Shown here piece by piece: positions 24,539-33,354 of a DNA stretch of 49,280 bases. Position 1 is the stretch's first letter. Each line of letters opens with the position of its first letter. This DNA comes from Bacteroidota bacterium (GTDB lineage Bacteria > Bacteroidota > Bacteroidia > Bacteroidales > WCHB1-69): assembly GCA_023413895.1 (NCBI GenBank), contig JAEZOU010000009.1, forward strand, positions 1 through 49,280, written 5' to 3'. The notes under the pieces are model-generated. The model was not told the DNA's origin and did not search any database. It saw only the letters and a list, made by a program, of their open reading frames with translations. Both the position numbers and the translations under genes were made by a program.

Positions 24539-25732
24539 ATGTATCAAAAATTTCAAGATTTCTTAAAACAAGAATTGACAGAGATTCAAAATGCTGGTTT
24601 ATACAAAAATGAACGCATTATTGTATCTCCACAAAGTGGTGAAATCACCTTACAAAACGGCAAAAAAGTTCTCAACTTCTGTGCTAACAACTACTTAGGA
24701 TTGGCGAACAACCCTAAATTGATTGCAGCAGCGAAGGAAGCGTTAGACACGCACGGATATGGAATGGCCTCAGTACGTTTTATTTGCGGATGTTCAGATC
24801 TTCACAAACAATTGGAGGCAAAGATTGCTGAATTTTTCGGTACCGAAGACACTATTTTGTATGCTGCTTGTTTTGACGCTAATGGTGGAGTTTTTGAACC
24901 ACTTTTAGGCGCTGAAGATGCAATTATTTCAGATGCTTTGAACCATGCTTCAATTATTGATGGTGTACGTCTTTGTAAAGCTGTTCGCTACAGATATGCA
25001 AATGCGGATATGGAAGACTTGGAAAAGCAGTTACAAGCAGCGCAAGCCCAACGCTTCCGTTTGATTGTAACTGATGGCGTATTCTCAATGGACGGCAATG
25101 TAGCTCCACTTGACAAAATTATGGCATTAGCAGAAAAATATGATGCAATGGTAATGGTTGACGAATCGCACTCTGCTGGCGTTGTGGGAGAAACAGGACG
25201 TGGTGTTACTGAACTTTACAACAAGAGAGGTCAAGTTGAAATCTTAACGGGAACCTTAGGTAAAGCTTTTGGTGGTGCAATAGGTGGATTTACAACTGGT
25301 AAGAAAGAGATTATTGATATGCTTCGTCAACGCTCTCGTCCATATTTATTCTCTAACTCTATTCCTCCAATGGTAGCTGCTGCTGGCGTTAAAATGGTAG
25401 AATTGATGTCAGAGACTAACGAATTGCAAGATAAGCTTCACGCAAACACTCGCTACTTCATCGAAAAGATGCAAGCTATTGGCTTTGATATTAAGCCTAC
25501 ACAATCTGCAATCTGTGCAGTTATGCTTTACGATGCCAAATTATCACAAGTGATGGCTGCTAAATTACAGGAAGAAGGTATTTATGTAACTGGATTCTAC
25601 TATCCTGTAGTTCCGAAAGACCAAGCTAGAATTCGTGTACAAATCTCTGCAGCACACGAAACTGAACACCTTGACAAATGTATTGCTGCATTTACCAAAG
25701 TGGGCAAAGAACTAGGTGTAGTTAAAGGATAA
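24539..25732 (+). CDS. kbl: Glycine C-acetyltransferase (2-amino-3-ketobutyrate CoA ligase)
   Basis: Kbl cleaves 2-amino-3-ketobutyrate with CoA to glycine and acetyl-CoA in threonine breakdown. The 397 aa protein is a PLP-dependent alpha-oxoamine synthase: 'NFCANNYLGLANNPKLIAAA', 'GYGMASVRFICGCSDLHKQL', 'SDALNHASIIDGVRLC', 'GVFSMDGNVAPLDKI', 'VMVDESHSAG', and the PLP lysine in 'GTLGKAFGGAIGGF'. 'CGCSDLHKQLE' and length favour Kbl over the close relatives KAS/BioF and serine palmitoyltransferase. Threonine dehydrogenase (tdh) is not adjacent. The 3' end overlaps the convergent lipoprotein gene by 11 bp. Confidence 0.93.
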   Translation: MYQKFQDFLKQELTEIQNAGLYKNERIIVSPQSGEITLQNGKKVLNFCANNYLGLANNPKLIAAAKEALDTHGYGMASVRFICGCSDLHKQLEAKIAEFFGTEDTILYAACFDANGGVFEPLLGAEDAIISDALNHASIIDGVRLCKAVRYRYANADMEDLEKQLQAAQAQRFRLIVTDGVFSMDGNVAPLDKIMALAEKYDAMVMVDESHSAGVVGETGRGVTELYNKRGQVEILTGTLGKAFGGAIGGFTTGKKEIIDMLRQRSRPYLFSNSIPPMVAAAGVKMVELMSETNELQDKLHANTRYFIEKMQAIGFDIKPTQSAICAVMLYDAKLSQVMAAKLQEEGIYVTGFYYPVVPKDQARIRVQISAAHETEHLDKCIAAFTKVGKELGVVKG

Positions 25733-26549
25733 TTTTATTATTATTCGCAGTTTCCTGATATAAGGAATCGATAACGCTATTGATGTATTCCGATTTTTTC
25801 TGTTGCATCAATAGCGTTTTTGCTATTTGTAGCTCCTCGTTACGCTCAGCAGCTGGACGATGTTTGCGATAATCTAGAAATACCACCAAATAGTTATAAT
25901 CACCATCATAAACATCAATATTTCTATATTTTTGCATTATATCTTCTTCATTTTCAACTTCAAATGGGAATTCTGACACGATATAATCTAAATACAGCCA
26001 AGCATCATCATCTAAAAAATACTCAACAGAATCGGCACACAACTTCTCAATAGTTTCTTTTTCTAAAACCCGTTGGTCGTTGTCAAAAAAAATTGACTTA
26101 ACCTTTTTATTTATAGTTCCATTTTTGGGCAATTTCACATAATTAACACGCACCACACCACGTTGTTCTGCATTTTCGTGACCATATTGAGAGAGAAAAC
26201 TTCTAAGTTCTCCGTCTGAAATTTTAGGATTATAGTTATTGGATAATTTCTCAAAATAAGCTTCCATCATCAACTTTTTGCGATATTCTTCCAACTCTTT
26301 ATCGAAATTTTTCTCATGAAGAGACAAGGATTTATCTGCATAGTGCAACACAATCTGTTTTTTTGCCCAATCTTCTACAAATTCATTCAACCAAGCCGCA
26401 CTATCTTCAGGAGTAATACCCTCAGGGAAATTCACTTCCGACAGATAAAGTTTTACATTGTGTACCTCAGCAATACATAAATCCTCCTTTTGTTGACAAG
26501 AAGTCGCCAAAAGGAGGATAGATACAAGAAGTAATAAGATATTTTTCAC
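25722..26549 (-). CDS. Periplasmic foldase-associated lipoprotein (SurA-N-like)
   Basis: The protein (275 aa) has a lipoprotein signal 'MKNILLLLVSILLLATSCQQ', with Cys18 as the lipid site. The start codon is GTG at 26549, directly after the TAA of the upstream PPIC gene, so translation is probably coupled. The mature part is helical and charged ('AAWLNEFVEDWAKKQIVLHY', 'EEYRKKLMMEAYFEKLSNNY', 'KISDGELRSFLSQYGHENAE'), like the SurA/PrsA N-terminal chaperone domain, but no complete parvulin domain is evident. It likely works with the PPIC protein as a membrane-anchored chaperone. The last 11 bp overlap kbl on the other strand. Confidence 0.75.
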   Translation of the reverse strand: MKNILLLLVSILLLATSCQQKEDLCIAEVHNVKLYLSEVNFPEGITPEDSAAWLNEFVEDWAKKQIVLHYADKSLSLHEKNFDKELEEYRKKLMMEAYFEKLSNNYNPKISDGELRSFLSQYGHENAEQRGVVRVNYVKLPKNGTINKKVKSIFFDNDQRVLEKETIEKLCADSVEYFLDDDAWLYLDYIVSEFPFEVENEEDIMQKYRNIDVYDGDYNYLVVFLDYRKHRPAAERNEELQIAKTLLMQQKKSEYINSVIDSLYQETANNNKIIL

Positions 26550-28301
26550 TTACTTTTTCAATATAGATTCAAAAACTTTTTCATTCACTACAACAGGATA
26601 TTTCTTTTTCAGTTCCATTATCCACTCTTTTTCAAGTTTTTCTTGATATTGAGTAACTACAGAAGCACGTACAGCGCTAAAAGGCTTGTAGGCACCTGGA
26701 TTTTCAGGATCTGGGAATTGCGTTTTAATTTCTTCGTAGAATTTTTCCAATCCCACAGAATCTTGTAATGATTTATTCCAAATATTTTGAGAATTAATTT
26801 CATATAACAACATTCCATTGAAATACTCTTCTACTAGATTTTTAAACTCAGGATATTTTTTCTCGAGGATAGAGTTTTCGTAAGCCAAAACCTTATCGAA
26901 AATATAATATTGAAAACGTTCTTCGATAAACTCTTCGAGAGTTCCTTTCATTTCAACACCTTGAAAACGTCCCAAATAGCCAGCGAAGCCAGCGGCATCC
27001 ACTTTTTGGTCAGCAAAAGTAGCAATAGGAGCCAATTTTTCGATACCAGGAAGTTTATTAAGTTTTGTTGTATCAGGATTTTTGAAATAATTTTCTGGAA
27101 TATTCTTCAACAAAAATTTAACGGCGGCTTTTTTACCTTTAGTTTTTAAACCATACTCCACCAACAATTTATCCGCCAACGACTCTTTACTTTTGAAAGA
27201 GCGAGAATCGCGAGAAATTCTATTTTTCACCATACCTCTCAAAACGTCATCGGTTGTATCAGTATAGGTAAATTCTATTAATTTCACAAAATGCCAACCA
27301 ATATTAGAGGAAACGGGAGCTGAATATTCACCGGGTTTTAGTGCAAGGAGAGCTTGAACGAAATCGCCTGGTCGTTGCATAGGACGGAAAGGTTCCAACG
27401 CGCCACCTCTTTGAGCAGTTGCCTTATCTTCAGAAAGTGCATTTGCCACATCTTCAAAACGTTCTCCTTTAGCGAGGCGCATTGTTACATCATTAATTTT
27501 TGCTTGAATTTCTGGGGAAGCCTTACCTGTAAACGCCATAGAATCCTCAATAAAGATTTGTGCTGCATTGATTTTTGCGATAGAGGGTTGAATATCTTTC
27601 AAATAGATAAGGTGATATCCGAAAGAACTTCTGACTGGCATTGAAATCTCGCCCACCTTCAAGTTATATGCACCAGTTTCAAAAGGATAAATAAGGTTAA
27701 AGGTTGTAAAATAGCCTAAATCTCCTCGATTACCACGAGTTGTACGACCGTTTTGTGGGTTCACGCGATCGCGTGCGGAAGGATCTTGGGAATATTTCAC
27801 AGCAGCATCAGCGAATGACATTCCATTCAAAATCTCCTCACGAATTTTCATTGCACGATTGTAAGCTACCAACGTATCCTTGCCAGTAACAGAAGATGAG
27901 CACTCAATCAAGATATGAGCAGCACGGAGCATCAACTTTGAGCGATCAACAGCTTCTTGAATCAAATGGTCCGTAACCTCTTTATCAATAAGATATTGCT
28001 GTGCAGACTGATTTCGATAACCTTTCCATTCGCTTTGAAAAGCTTTAGCTGTATCTATTTGCTGTGCTTTTCCCTCTTTCACTTTCAATTTAAAACTAAT
28101 ATACAAGTCCAAATATTCGCGTAACTCTTCGGGAGTTGCTTTGGATATATCACCATTCTTATTAAATGTTTGTGTGAATTCACCAACAGTTACATTATCA
28201 TCTCCAACGGTAAAGAGAATAGATGTTTCATTTTGAGAATAACCCACTAAAAACAAGGCAATAGCAAAAAATAATAGAGTAATCTTCTTCATATACTTCA
28301 T
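26550..28301 (-). CDS. Periplasmic peptidylprolyl isomerase with two PPIC domains (SurA-like)
   Basis: The protein (583 aa) has a signal peptide ('MKKITLLFFAIALFLVGYSQ', the ATG at 28292 being an alternative start) followed by a helical chaperone segment ('GDDNVTVGEFTQTFNKNG'). Two parvulin rotamase domains follow: about 130-255 ('RAAHILIECSS', 'YSQDPSA', 'GDLGYFTTFNLIYPFETGAY', 'SSFGYHLIYLKD') and about 260-360 ('NAAQIFIEDS', 'GALEPFRPMQRPGDFVQAL', 'SNIGWHFVKLIEF'). It ends in a long C-terminal helical region. It should assist folding of outer-membrane proteins. The downstream lipoprotein starts at its stop codon. A -7 element is at 28329-28337. Confidence 0.93.
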   Translation of the reverse strand: MKYMKKITLLFFAIALFLVGYSQNETSILFTVGDDNVTVGEFTQTFNKNGDISKATPEELREYLDLYISFKLKVKEGKAQQIDTAKAFQSEWKGYRNQSAQQYLIDKEVTDHLIQEAVDRSKLMLRAAHILIECSSSVTGKDTLVAYNRAMKIREEILNGMSFADAAVKYSQDPSARDRVNPQNGRTTRGNRGDLGYFTTFNLIYPFETGAYNLKVGEISMPVRSSFGYHLIYLKDIQPSIAKINAAQIFIEDSMAFTGKASPEIQAKINDVTMRLAKGERFEDVANALSEDKATAQRGGALEPFRPMQRPGDFVQALLALKPGEYSAPVSSNIGWHFVKLIEFTYTDTTDDVLRGMVKNRISRDSRSFKSKESLADKLLVEYGLKTKGKKAAVKFLLKNIPENYFKNPDTTKLNKLPGIEKLAPIATFADQKVDAAGFAGYLGRFQGVEMKGTLEEFIEERFQYYIFDKVLAYENSILEKKYPEFKNLVEEYFNGMLLYEINSQNIWNKSLQDSVGLEKFYEEIKTQFPDPENPGAYKPFSAVRASVVTQYQEKLEKEWIMELKKKYPVVVNEKVFESILKK

Positions 28302-28328
28302 TTATTTTAATATTATCAGTAAAAGGGT

Positions 28329-28337
28329 GCAAAATTA
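28329..28337 (-). promoter_or_regulatory. Bacteroidota -7 promoter element of the foldase operon
   Basis: On the minus strand it reads TAATTTTGC, 28 bp before the ATG at 28301. The next gene on the plus strand has its own element at 28442, so this is a divergent promoter pair. Confidence 0.6.
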
Positions 28338-28441
28338 CAGCAAAAATTAATACAAATTGTTTCTGGATAAGTTTTTACTGAAAAATATTTTTCGAAATGG
28401 TAAATCTGCAATATAAATGCCTTAAAATCGAATAATACTTG

Positions 28442-28450
28442 TATCTTTGC
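28442..28450 (+). promoter_or_regulatory. Bacteroidota -7 promoter element
   Basis: TATCTTTGC, 35 bp before the start of the FGE-like gene at 28485. Confidence 0.65.
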
Positions 28451-28484
28451 CAAAATATTTTTTTGGTATTAATCCGCAGAAATC

Positions 28485-29084
28485 ATGAAAAGAATTTTTA
28501 TTCATGGAGTTATAATAGTAGTAATTCTGACGATAATAGTTGATACAAAAGCCACGAATCCTCCTGGAACAAAGCGAGTAAAGATTAAAAACAAACCTGC
28601 ATTATATGTTGATCAACATACGATTAGCAATATTGATTGGAAGGAAGCATTGTGTTGGCTAAGATCATGTTCGGAAGAGGAAATCGGGACTTCTGAATGT
28701 ACATGTACTTGTTTGCACAAGGAAAAGAATAGTGCATTAGAGATAGATTCTACCTTATGGAAACAGAGATATGGAGCAATAGAAAAAACAAAGGAGATTA
28801 AAAGTTTACCAATTATTGGAATCAGCAGTGCACAAATGGCTACTTATTGCCGAATCCGCAGCAAACTTGTAAACTTTAAATTTCCCAAACTGAAAGTCAA
28901 CTACGAACTACTCACTGAGGAGGATTATCAAGAACTTCTTGCTGCACGATGGAAATATCTGGATAATAAGAGTGAATTTGGCGAAATGACAGCCAATGGA
29001 ACAATATTTTTCCAAGGAAATTTTATCCCAATGCAGAATTTTCATGGCCCTATCACATTCCGCTGCAAGGCCGTTATAAAATAA
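28485..29084 (+). CDS. Secreted degenerate FGE/SUMF1-like protein (GldJ/GldK-like remnant fold)
   Basis: The protein (199 aa) has an N-terminal signal/anchor ('MKRIFIHGVIIVVILTIIVD'). Three segments follow in the order of the formylglycine-generating-enzyme fold: 'NKPALYVDQHTISNIDWKEA' (compare FYID..EVTN..Y..F), 'PIIGISSAQMATYCRIRSKL' (compare PVV.V.W..A.AYC.W) at about 108-127, and 'VNYELLTEEDYQELLAARWK' (compare YRLPTEAEWEYAAR) at about 139-158. Key residues are altered and the protein is about half the usual length, so catalysis is unlikely. Its CTCTC-like cysteine pair at about 79-83 ('SECTCTCLH') is unusual. Homology is inferred by eye. It is monocistronic. Confidence 0.6.
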   Translation: MKRIFIHGVIIVVILTIIVDTKATNPPGTKRVKIKNKPALYVDQHTISNIDWKEALCWLRSCSEEEIGTSECTCTCLHKEKNSALEIDSTLWKQRYGAIEKTKEIKSLPIIGISSAQMATYCRIRSKLVNFKFPKLKVNYELLTEEDYQELLAARWKYLDNKSEFGEMTANGTIFFQGNFIPMQNFHGPITFRCKAVIK

Positions 29085-29140
29085 TCATACTTTTTACCTA
29101 TACACCGAATAAAAGGAACGGATAGTTTTTACTTTGCCCA

Positions 29141-30397
29141 CTAACTGATCTCCAAAATATCATCCCAGCGAGTCGTATATTCGCGGGAGAGATAATTTTT
29201 GTTAGAAGCCACTTGCTGAGACCCAACGGCCGCGACATTCAAGACGTTAGTTCCCCATTTCTTCTTTGCGCCATCCATAATTTGCATAATTTTGGTCTGT
29301 TTTTCAACATTATAACCCTCAAACATCGTTGTTTGTAGTGACGATTTGGTATGAATGCGCGATAGGACAACACCAGCCTTTTTGTAAGCTACGTCTTTTC
29401 TAAAAATTCGGGGGAGATTATCCACAACAGCTTTTACAATTTCTATTGTACTATCGGTATCCATTGGCAGGACAATAGGAAGAGAATCAGCATATTGCGA
29501 AATATTTTTACGGAAATAGTTCGTACGTAAAAATATCAGAATTTCGCCACAAACATCTCCCTGTTTTCGCAACTTTTCTGCCGACTGTGAGGCAAAGATT
29601 GCTAATTGTTCCTTCAGCAGTTCCATATCTGAAATCTCGTGATCGAAACTTCGAGAGGTACAAATCTGCTGTTTATCTCGGAAATGGTCATGAAATTCGA
29701 TAACGGCCTCGCCGTGCAACTCACGCCAAGTTTTCACGCCCACGGAGGTCATCCAACTGCGCACCCACGATTCAGGAAGATTATAGAAATCAAAAGCTGT
29801 ATTTATTCTTCTTTCATTCAGCATTTTAGAATATCTTCTTCCGATACCCCACACCTCCCCTACTGGAGTCTTTTTCAACACCTTAAGAATATCCTCTTCT
29901 CGATGCATAAAACAAACACCTTGCAATTTGGGATATTGTTTACAAAGTTCTGTTGCTAATTTCGCCAAAGTTTTAGTATGAGAAATTCCGACGCTAACGG
30001 GTATACCTGTATGTTGTGTAACTACACTTTTAATTCTTAATGCATATTCCTTATAATCAGAAATTTTCAAATCTGAAAGGTCGATAAAAGACTCATCAAT
30101 GGAATAAATTTCGGTCGAAGGCACCAACGCCTTCAATGTATTATGCACGCGGCGCGATAAATCACTATAAAGTGCATAGTTTGAGGAAAATGCTACTACT
30201 TTTCCACTATCCACCCATTCTCTAATTTGGAACAGTGGTTGGCCCATCTTTATTCCCAAACGTTTAGCTTCGTTGGAGCGTGCCACTACGCATCCGTCGT
30301 TATTAGAAAGTACCACAATAGGTCGAAAACGCAATTCTGGATGAAAAAGGCGTTCGCAAGAAGCAAAAAAGTTATTACAATCGACAAGACCGTACAT
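29141..30397 (-). CDS. umuC: Y-family DNA polymerase V catalytic subunit
   Basis: UmuC is an error-prone translesion polymerase. The 418 aa protein shows 'YGLVDCNNFFASCERLFHPE' (first acidic site), 'VVLSNNDGCVVARSNEAKRL', 'EIYSIDESFIDLSDL' (catalytic DE pair), 'VSVGISHTKTLAKLATELCK' and 'GEVWGIGRRYSKML'. The C-terminal little-finger and DUF4113-type tail ends in 'YTTRWDDILEIS'. No umuD lies next to it, and no LexA-type site was recognised. It starts 12 bp after the acyltransferase gene on the same strand, so it is probably transcribed with it. Confidence 0.93.
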   Translation of the reverse strand: MYGLVDCNNFFASCERLFHPELRFRPIVVLSNNDGCVVARSNEAKRLGIKMGQPLFQIREWVDSGKVVAFSSNYALYSDLSRRVHNTLKALVPSTEIYSIDESFIDLSDLKISDYKEYALRIKSVVTQHTGIPVSVGISHTKTLAKLATELCKQYPKLQGVCFMHREEDILKVLKKTPVGEVWGIGRRYSKMLNERRINTAFDFYNLPESWVRSWMTSVGVKTWRELHGEAVIEFHDHFRDKQQICTSRSFDHEISDMELLKEQLAIFASQSAEKLRKQGDVCGEILIFLRTNYFRKNISQYADSLPIVLPMDTDSTIEIVKAVVDNLPRIFRKDVAYKKAGVVLSRIHTKSSLQTTMFEGYNVEKQTKIMQIMDGAKKKWGTNVLNVAAVGSQQVASNKNYLSREYTTRWDDILEIS

Positions 30398-30409
30398 TCC
30401 AAAGAGAAA

Positions 30410-31756
30410 TTAGCACATTATCTTCAGAATTTGTTCTTTCAATGCCAAAGCTTTTTGGAAAAGGAAGTTTCTGCGATTGGTAAAATAGTAATGACAACGA
30501 ATAATAAAACGTTTTACACCACGAATGGTGTACATCAGGAAATATAGGGTAATAAATGTTGCCACGAGGTATGCAAGTGCGAACCCCAAAGAATGAGAGA
30601 TTCCCCAAACCACGCCCAATAGAATTAGGTAGTAAACTGGGAAAACGAAAAAGCCCATTCCAAAACGAACCGATGAGTGCAACATTGGATCTTTCACTTT
30701 ATCTATCAAGGCATTACAAGAGAAAAACGGCAATGCATTATTAATCAAGCCAAAGATAGCGAATGGTGCAACGATCACACCTAATAGGAAGCGGAGCAAC
30801 AAGTTCGGGAAGGTAATTTTCTCACCAACCACCCAATCGGGAAGTCTTAGTTCGTGGAGTTTACTCATATACTCTTTGGTTTTCTCCATCAAATTTTCAA
30901 ACTTAGCAGGTTCCTGTTCACGCATATTATCCAAATCGTCGATTACCTTTTTCTCTTCGAGATAGAGTTCTGGGAAATCTACTTTTAAGCCTTGTTCCTT
31001 CACGCGGGCAGTACTCACCATCGTACGTAACAGATCAAATTCTTCGTACAATTCAGGATCTTTGATATCAATTGTGAGAGCTTTTACACGTTCACGTGCC
31101 TTATCGTTCATAGCGAAATAGGCTTTATTCGGTTCAGTTTTATATTGCTCAAAGAACTCCTGAATTTTAAATGGTTCTCCAATGGTAATCAGCACTTTTT
31201 CTCCGAACGAAAAGTAGTCGGAATAGTGCAGATTCATCGGTAAAATTTGCAAATTCAAGTTAAAATCGGATTCCTCTTCTGCTGCGAAACAGATTCTTGG
31301 AAAACCTTTTTTGAAAGTACTCAAGTAGCGACCATGTTGATGACCTGCTTCTGGAAACATAATCATTGTACCGCCACGTTGTAAAATCTTTGCTGCGATA
31401 GAAAAGGTGACATTATTTTGCATTATATCGCTACGTCCACCATCGCGAGAACGGAAAGTGGGCATAATACGGAAATATCGCAAAATTTTAGCGATAGCAT
31501 CTTTCTTAAAAATATCACCGCGTGCAATAAACACTGGCAAACGCTTATCTGGAAAATTAGTCAAGATATTAATGGGATCCATCATTCCGTTTTGGTGATT
31601 ACTAATTACAAAAACCGGTTCCCCATTTTTCGGAATATTTTCTAAACCTTTCACATACACTTTTCTGTAAAAAACATATTTGAGAGCAAATCTCAGATAG
31701 TGCATCTGAATGTAGAAATGGATATTAAATTTGTCAACATTTTCAAAACTAATCAT
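30410..31756 (-). CDS. 1-acyl-glycerol-3-phosphate acyltransferase-like membrane protein
   Basis: The protein (448 aa from ATG 31756) has the PlsC acyltransferase motif I 'ISNHQNGMMDP' (HxxxxxD) at about residue 50, 'MFPEAGHQHG' (motif III, FPEG-like) and 'LQILPMNLHYSDYF' (motif IV). This is followed by an extended coiled region and two to three membrane helices in the C-terminal 130 residues ('FLLGVIVAPFAIFGLINNAL', 'VFPVYYLILLGVVWGISHSL'). It may make phospholipid or an acylated lipid; the C-terminal membrane extension is found in a Bacteroidota subgroup. A TTG at 31783 is in frame but overlaps the transcription start, so ATG 31756 is preferred. umuC follows after 12 bp. Confidence 0.85.
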   Translation of the reverse strand: MISFENVDKFNIHFYIQMHYLRFALKYVFYRKVYVKGLENIPKNGEPVFVISNHQNGMMDPINILTNFPDKRLPVFIARGDIFKKDAIAKILRYFRIMPTFRSRDGGRSDIMQNNVTFSIAAKILQRGGTMIMFPEAGHQHGRYLSTFKKGFPRICFAAEEESDFNLNLQILPMNLHYSDYFSFGEKVLITIGEPFKIQEFFEQYKTEPNKAYFAMNDKARERVKALTIDIKDPELYEEFDLLRTMVSTARVKEQGLKVDFPELYLEEKKVIDDLDNMREQEPAKFENLMEKTKEYMSKLHELRLPDWVVGEKITFPNLLLRFLLGVIVAPFAIFGLINNALPFFSCNALIDKVKDPMLHSSVRFGMGFFVFPVYYLILLGVVWGISHSLGFALAYLVATFITLYFLMYTIRGVKRFIIRCHYYFTNRRNFLFQKALALKEQILKIMC

Positions 31757-31786
31757 CTTATTCAGTTTAATGGTTTTAAACAATCT

Positions 31787-31795
31787 GCAAAGTTA
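31787..31795 (-). promoter_or_regulatory. Bacteroidota -7 promoter element of the acyltransferase-umuC unit
   Basis: On the minus strand it reads TAACTTTGC, 31 bp before the chosen ATG at 31756. Confidence 0.6.
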
Positions 31796-31860
31796 AACAA
31801 AAAACTCAAAACTGAGTACAAACAAGTTTTATTCACAGATTGAAATTTTTCTTTTTTATT

Positions 31861-32038
31861 GGGGCGTATCGGCTTTTCCTTACGCACGAAGCCGACGCGC
31901 TCGCCGTCGGGCTTTCCGCTCAAATTTCGCGCCTTTTTTCTCTCGCTTCAATTCCTTCTAAAATCCAATTTCCAAGTTATAAACTCATAATCCAAAGTTC
32001 CAAATCCGGCGCTCATAACCGCTTCAATCCCTTACGCA
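31861..32038 (-). repeat. Dispersed intergenic repeat, copy C
   Basis: On the minus strand the left block reads AAGGGATTGAAGCGGTTATG and the right block GCGCGAAATTTGAGCGGAAA, followed by GCCCGACGGCGAGCGCGTCG. The end CCGATACGCCCC is at 31861-31872. The distance between blocks is close to that of copies A and B. The middle is AT-rich and not shared. Confidence 0.75.
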
Positions 32039-32132
32039 ACCTCTGCACCGCAACCAATTCCATTGCAGCGTCAGCAATTTTTCACCTCACACGCACATTC
32101 ACGTCGCGCTGCTCGTCGTCCGTCAAAGTTTC

Positions 32133-32177
32133 AAAAAAAAGAGAAGTCCAAAATTGGAAACAATTCCAAACTTCTCT
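32133..32177 (-). terminator. Probable rho-independent terminator after pdxJ
   Basis: An 8-bp outer stem (32140-32147 with 32170-32177, AGAGAAGT/ACTTCTCT), with an inner TTGG/CCAA pairing, is followed on the minus strand by eight T (A run 32133-32140). It stands 27 bp after the pdxJ stop. Confidence 0.6.
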
Positions 32178-32204
32178 ACGAACTTTTATCTTGCATTGTT
32201 CAAT

Positions 32205-32921
32205 TTATGCCAAAAGAGATAGATAACGATGAATCGTCTCTTCTAATCCGAGATAGAGTGCATCACAAATCAGTGCGTGACCAATAGAAACCTCTAACAA
32301 GTTCGGGATATTTTCCGCAAAATAGCGGAGGTTTACCAACGACAAATCGTGGCCAGCATTAACACCCAAACCTACTGCAGCAGCTTCCTTTGCCGCTTCT
32401 ACAAAAGGCCGAATAGCTTCTTCTCTATTTTTCAAATAGTTAGAAGCATAACTTTCTGTATAAAGTTCAATTCTATCTGTACCTGTATTTTTAGCGGCAG
32501 CCACCATCTTCGGGTCAGGATTTACAAAAATTGATGTACGAATTCCAGACTCCTTAAAAGTTTTCACAATCGGAGCAAGAAAATCGGCATACTGAATAGT
32601 ATCCCAGCCATTATTAGAAGTTAGCGCACCGGGTGGGTCAGGAACCAAAGTTACCTGTTCAGGTTTCACCTCCAATACCAAGTTAATAAAATTCTCCGAT
32701 GGATAACCTTCGATATTAAATTCGGTAGTTACCAATGGTTTTAGTTCACGAACATCTTGGTAACGAATATGGCGTTCGTCTGGGCGAGGGTGTACAGTAA
32801 CACCCTGTGCGCCAAAACGTTCAACATCTTGTGCCACTTGCAAAAGGTTTGGCATATTACCTCCACGCGCATTTCGCAAAGTAGCTATCTTATTGATATT
32901 TACACTTAATCTTGTGTTCAT
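32205..32921 (-). CDS. pdxJ: Pyridoxine 5'-phosphate synthase
   Basis: PdxJ condenses 1-deoxyxylulose 5-phosphate with 3-amino-2-oxopropyl phosphate to pyridoxine 5'-phosphate, the last ring-forming step of DXP-dependent vitamin B6 synthesis. The 238 aa protein has 'LSVNINKIATLRNARGGNMP' near the start, 'GVTVHPRPDERHIRYQDV', 'NIEGYPSENFINLVLEVKP', 'VTLVPDPPGALTSNNGWD', 'GLGVNAGHDLSLVNL' and 'LLEVSIGHALICDALYLG'. These are all PdxJ blocks, including the catalytic glutamate and histidines. Its ATG overlaps the ridA stop by one base (TAATG). Confidence 0.97.
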   Translation of the reverse strand: MNTRLSVNINKIATLRNARGGNMPNLLQVAQDVERFGAQGVTVHPRPDERHIRYQDVRELKPLVTTEFNIEGYPSENFINLVLEVKPEQVTLVPDPPGALTSNNGWDTIQYADFLAPIVKTFKESGIRTSIFVNPDPKMVAAAKNTGTDRIELYTESYASNYLKNREEAIRPFVEAAKEAAAVGLGVNAGHDLSLVNLRYFAENIPNLLEVSIGHALICDALYLGLEETIHRYLSLLA

Positions 32922-33295
32922 TATTTTATAGCAATAGTTTCAATTTCTACCAATGCACCCAAAGGAAGTTCCTTCACTGCAAAAGCTGCGCGTGCTGGAG
33001 CTTCTGTAGGATAATATTTAGCATAAACCTCATTCATAGCTTTAAAATTTGCCATATCGCTCAACAAGCAAGTGGATTTCACGACATCAGCAAATGTGTA
33101 ACCAGCTTCTGTCAAAATTGCTGAAATATTTTGCATAACTTGCTCTGTTTGTGCTTCAATTCCTTCTGGAATCTTTCCTGTTTGAGGATTTACAGGCACT
33201 TGTCCTGAGATATATAATATTCCATTGTTTTCAATTGCTTGGCTGTAAGGGCCAATAGCTTTTGGAGCATTTTCAGTGTGAATTACTTTTTTCAT
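32921..33295 (-). CDS. ridA: RidA family reactive intermediate deaminase
   Basis: RidA hydrolyses reactive enamine/imine intermediates such as 2-aminoacrylate made by PLP enzymes. The 124 aa protein has 'AIGPYSQAIENNGILYISGQ', 'PEGIEAQTEQVMQNISAIL', 'VKSTCLLSDMANFKAMNEVY' (Arg-free variant of the RTTCFL block), 'APARAAFAVKELPLGALVEI' with the substrate-binding Arg, and the conserved end 'EIETIAIK'. It lies directly upstream of pdxJ, and the pairing makes sense because RidA protects PLP enzymes. Confidence 0.94.
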   Translation of the reverse strand: MKKVIHTENAPKAIGPYSQAIENNGILYISGQVPVNPQTGKIPEGIEAQTEQVMQNISAILTEAGYTFADVVKSTCLLSDMANFKAMNEVYAKYYPTEAPARAAFAVKELPLGALVEIETIAIK

Positions 33296-33354
33296 AATAT
33301 AAAACTTTAATTTTTAATCTTGATAATAACAAACAAAGAACGATTTTGTTGCAA

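Larger units (their letters stand above)
31757..32204. other. Intergenic region with promoter, repeat copy C and terminator
   Basis: This 448-bp stretch holds the acyltransferase promoter (31787), repeat copy C (31861-32038) and a minus-strand terminator after pdxJ (32133-32177). I see no gene between 32039 and 32132, though GC-rich fragments there resemble the repeat in composition. Confidence 0.6.

Noticed and set aside
31840..32287. Plus-strand frames of 74-128 codons over repeat copy C
   Set aside because: They span the repeat and the pdxJ end with no start signal and no resemblance to proteins.
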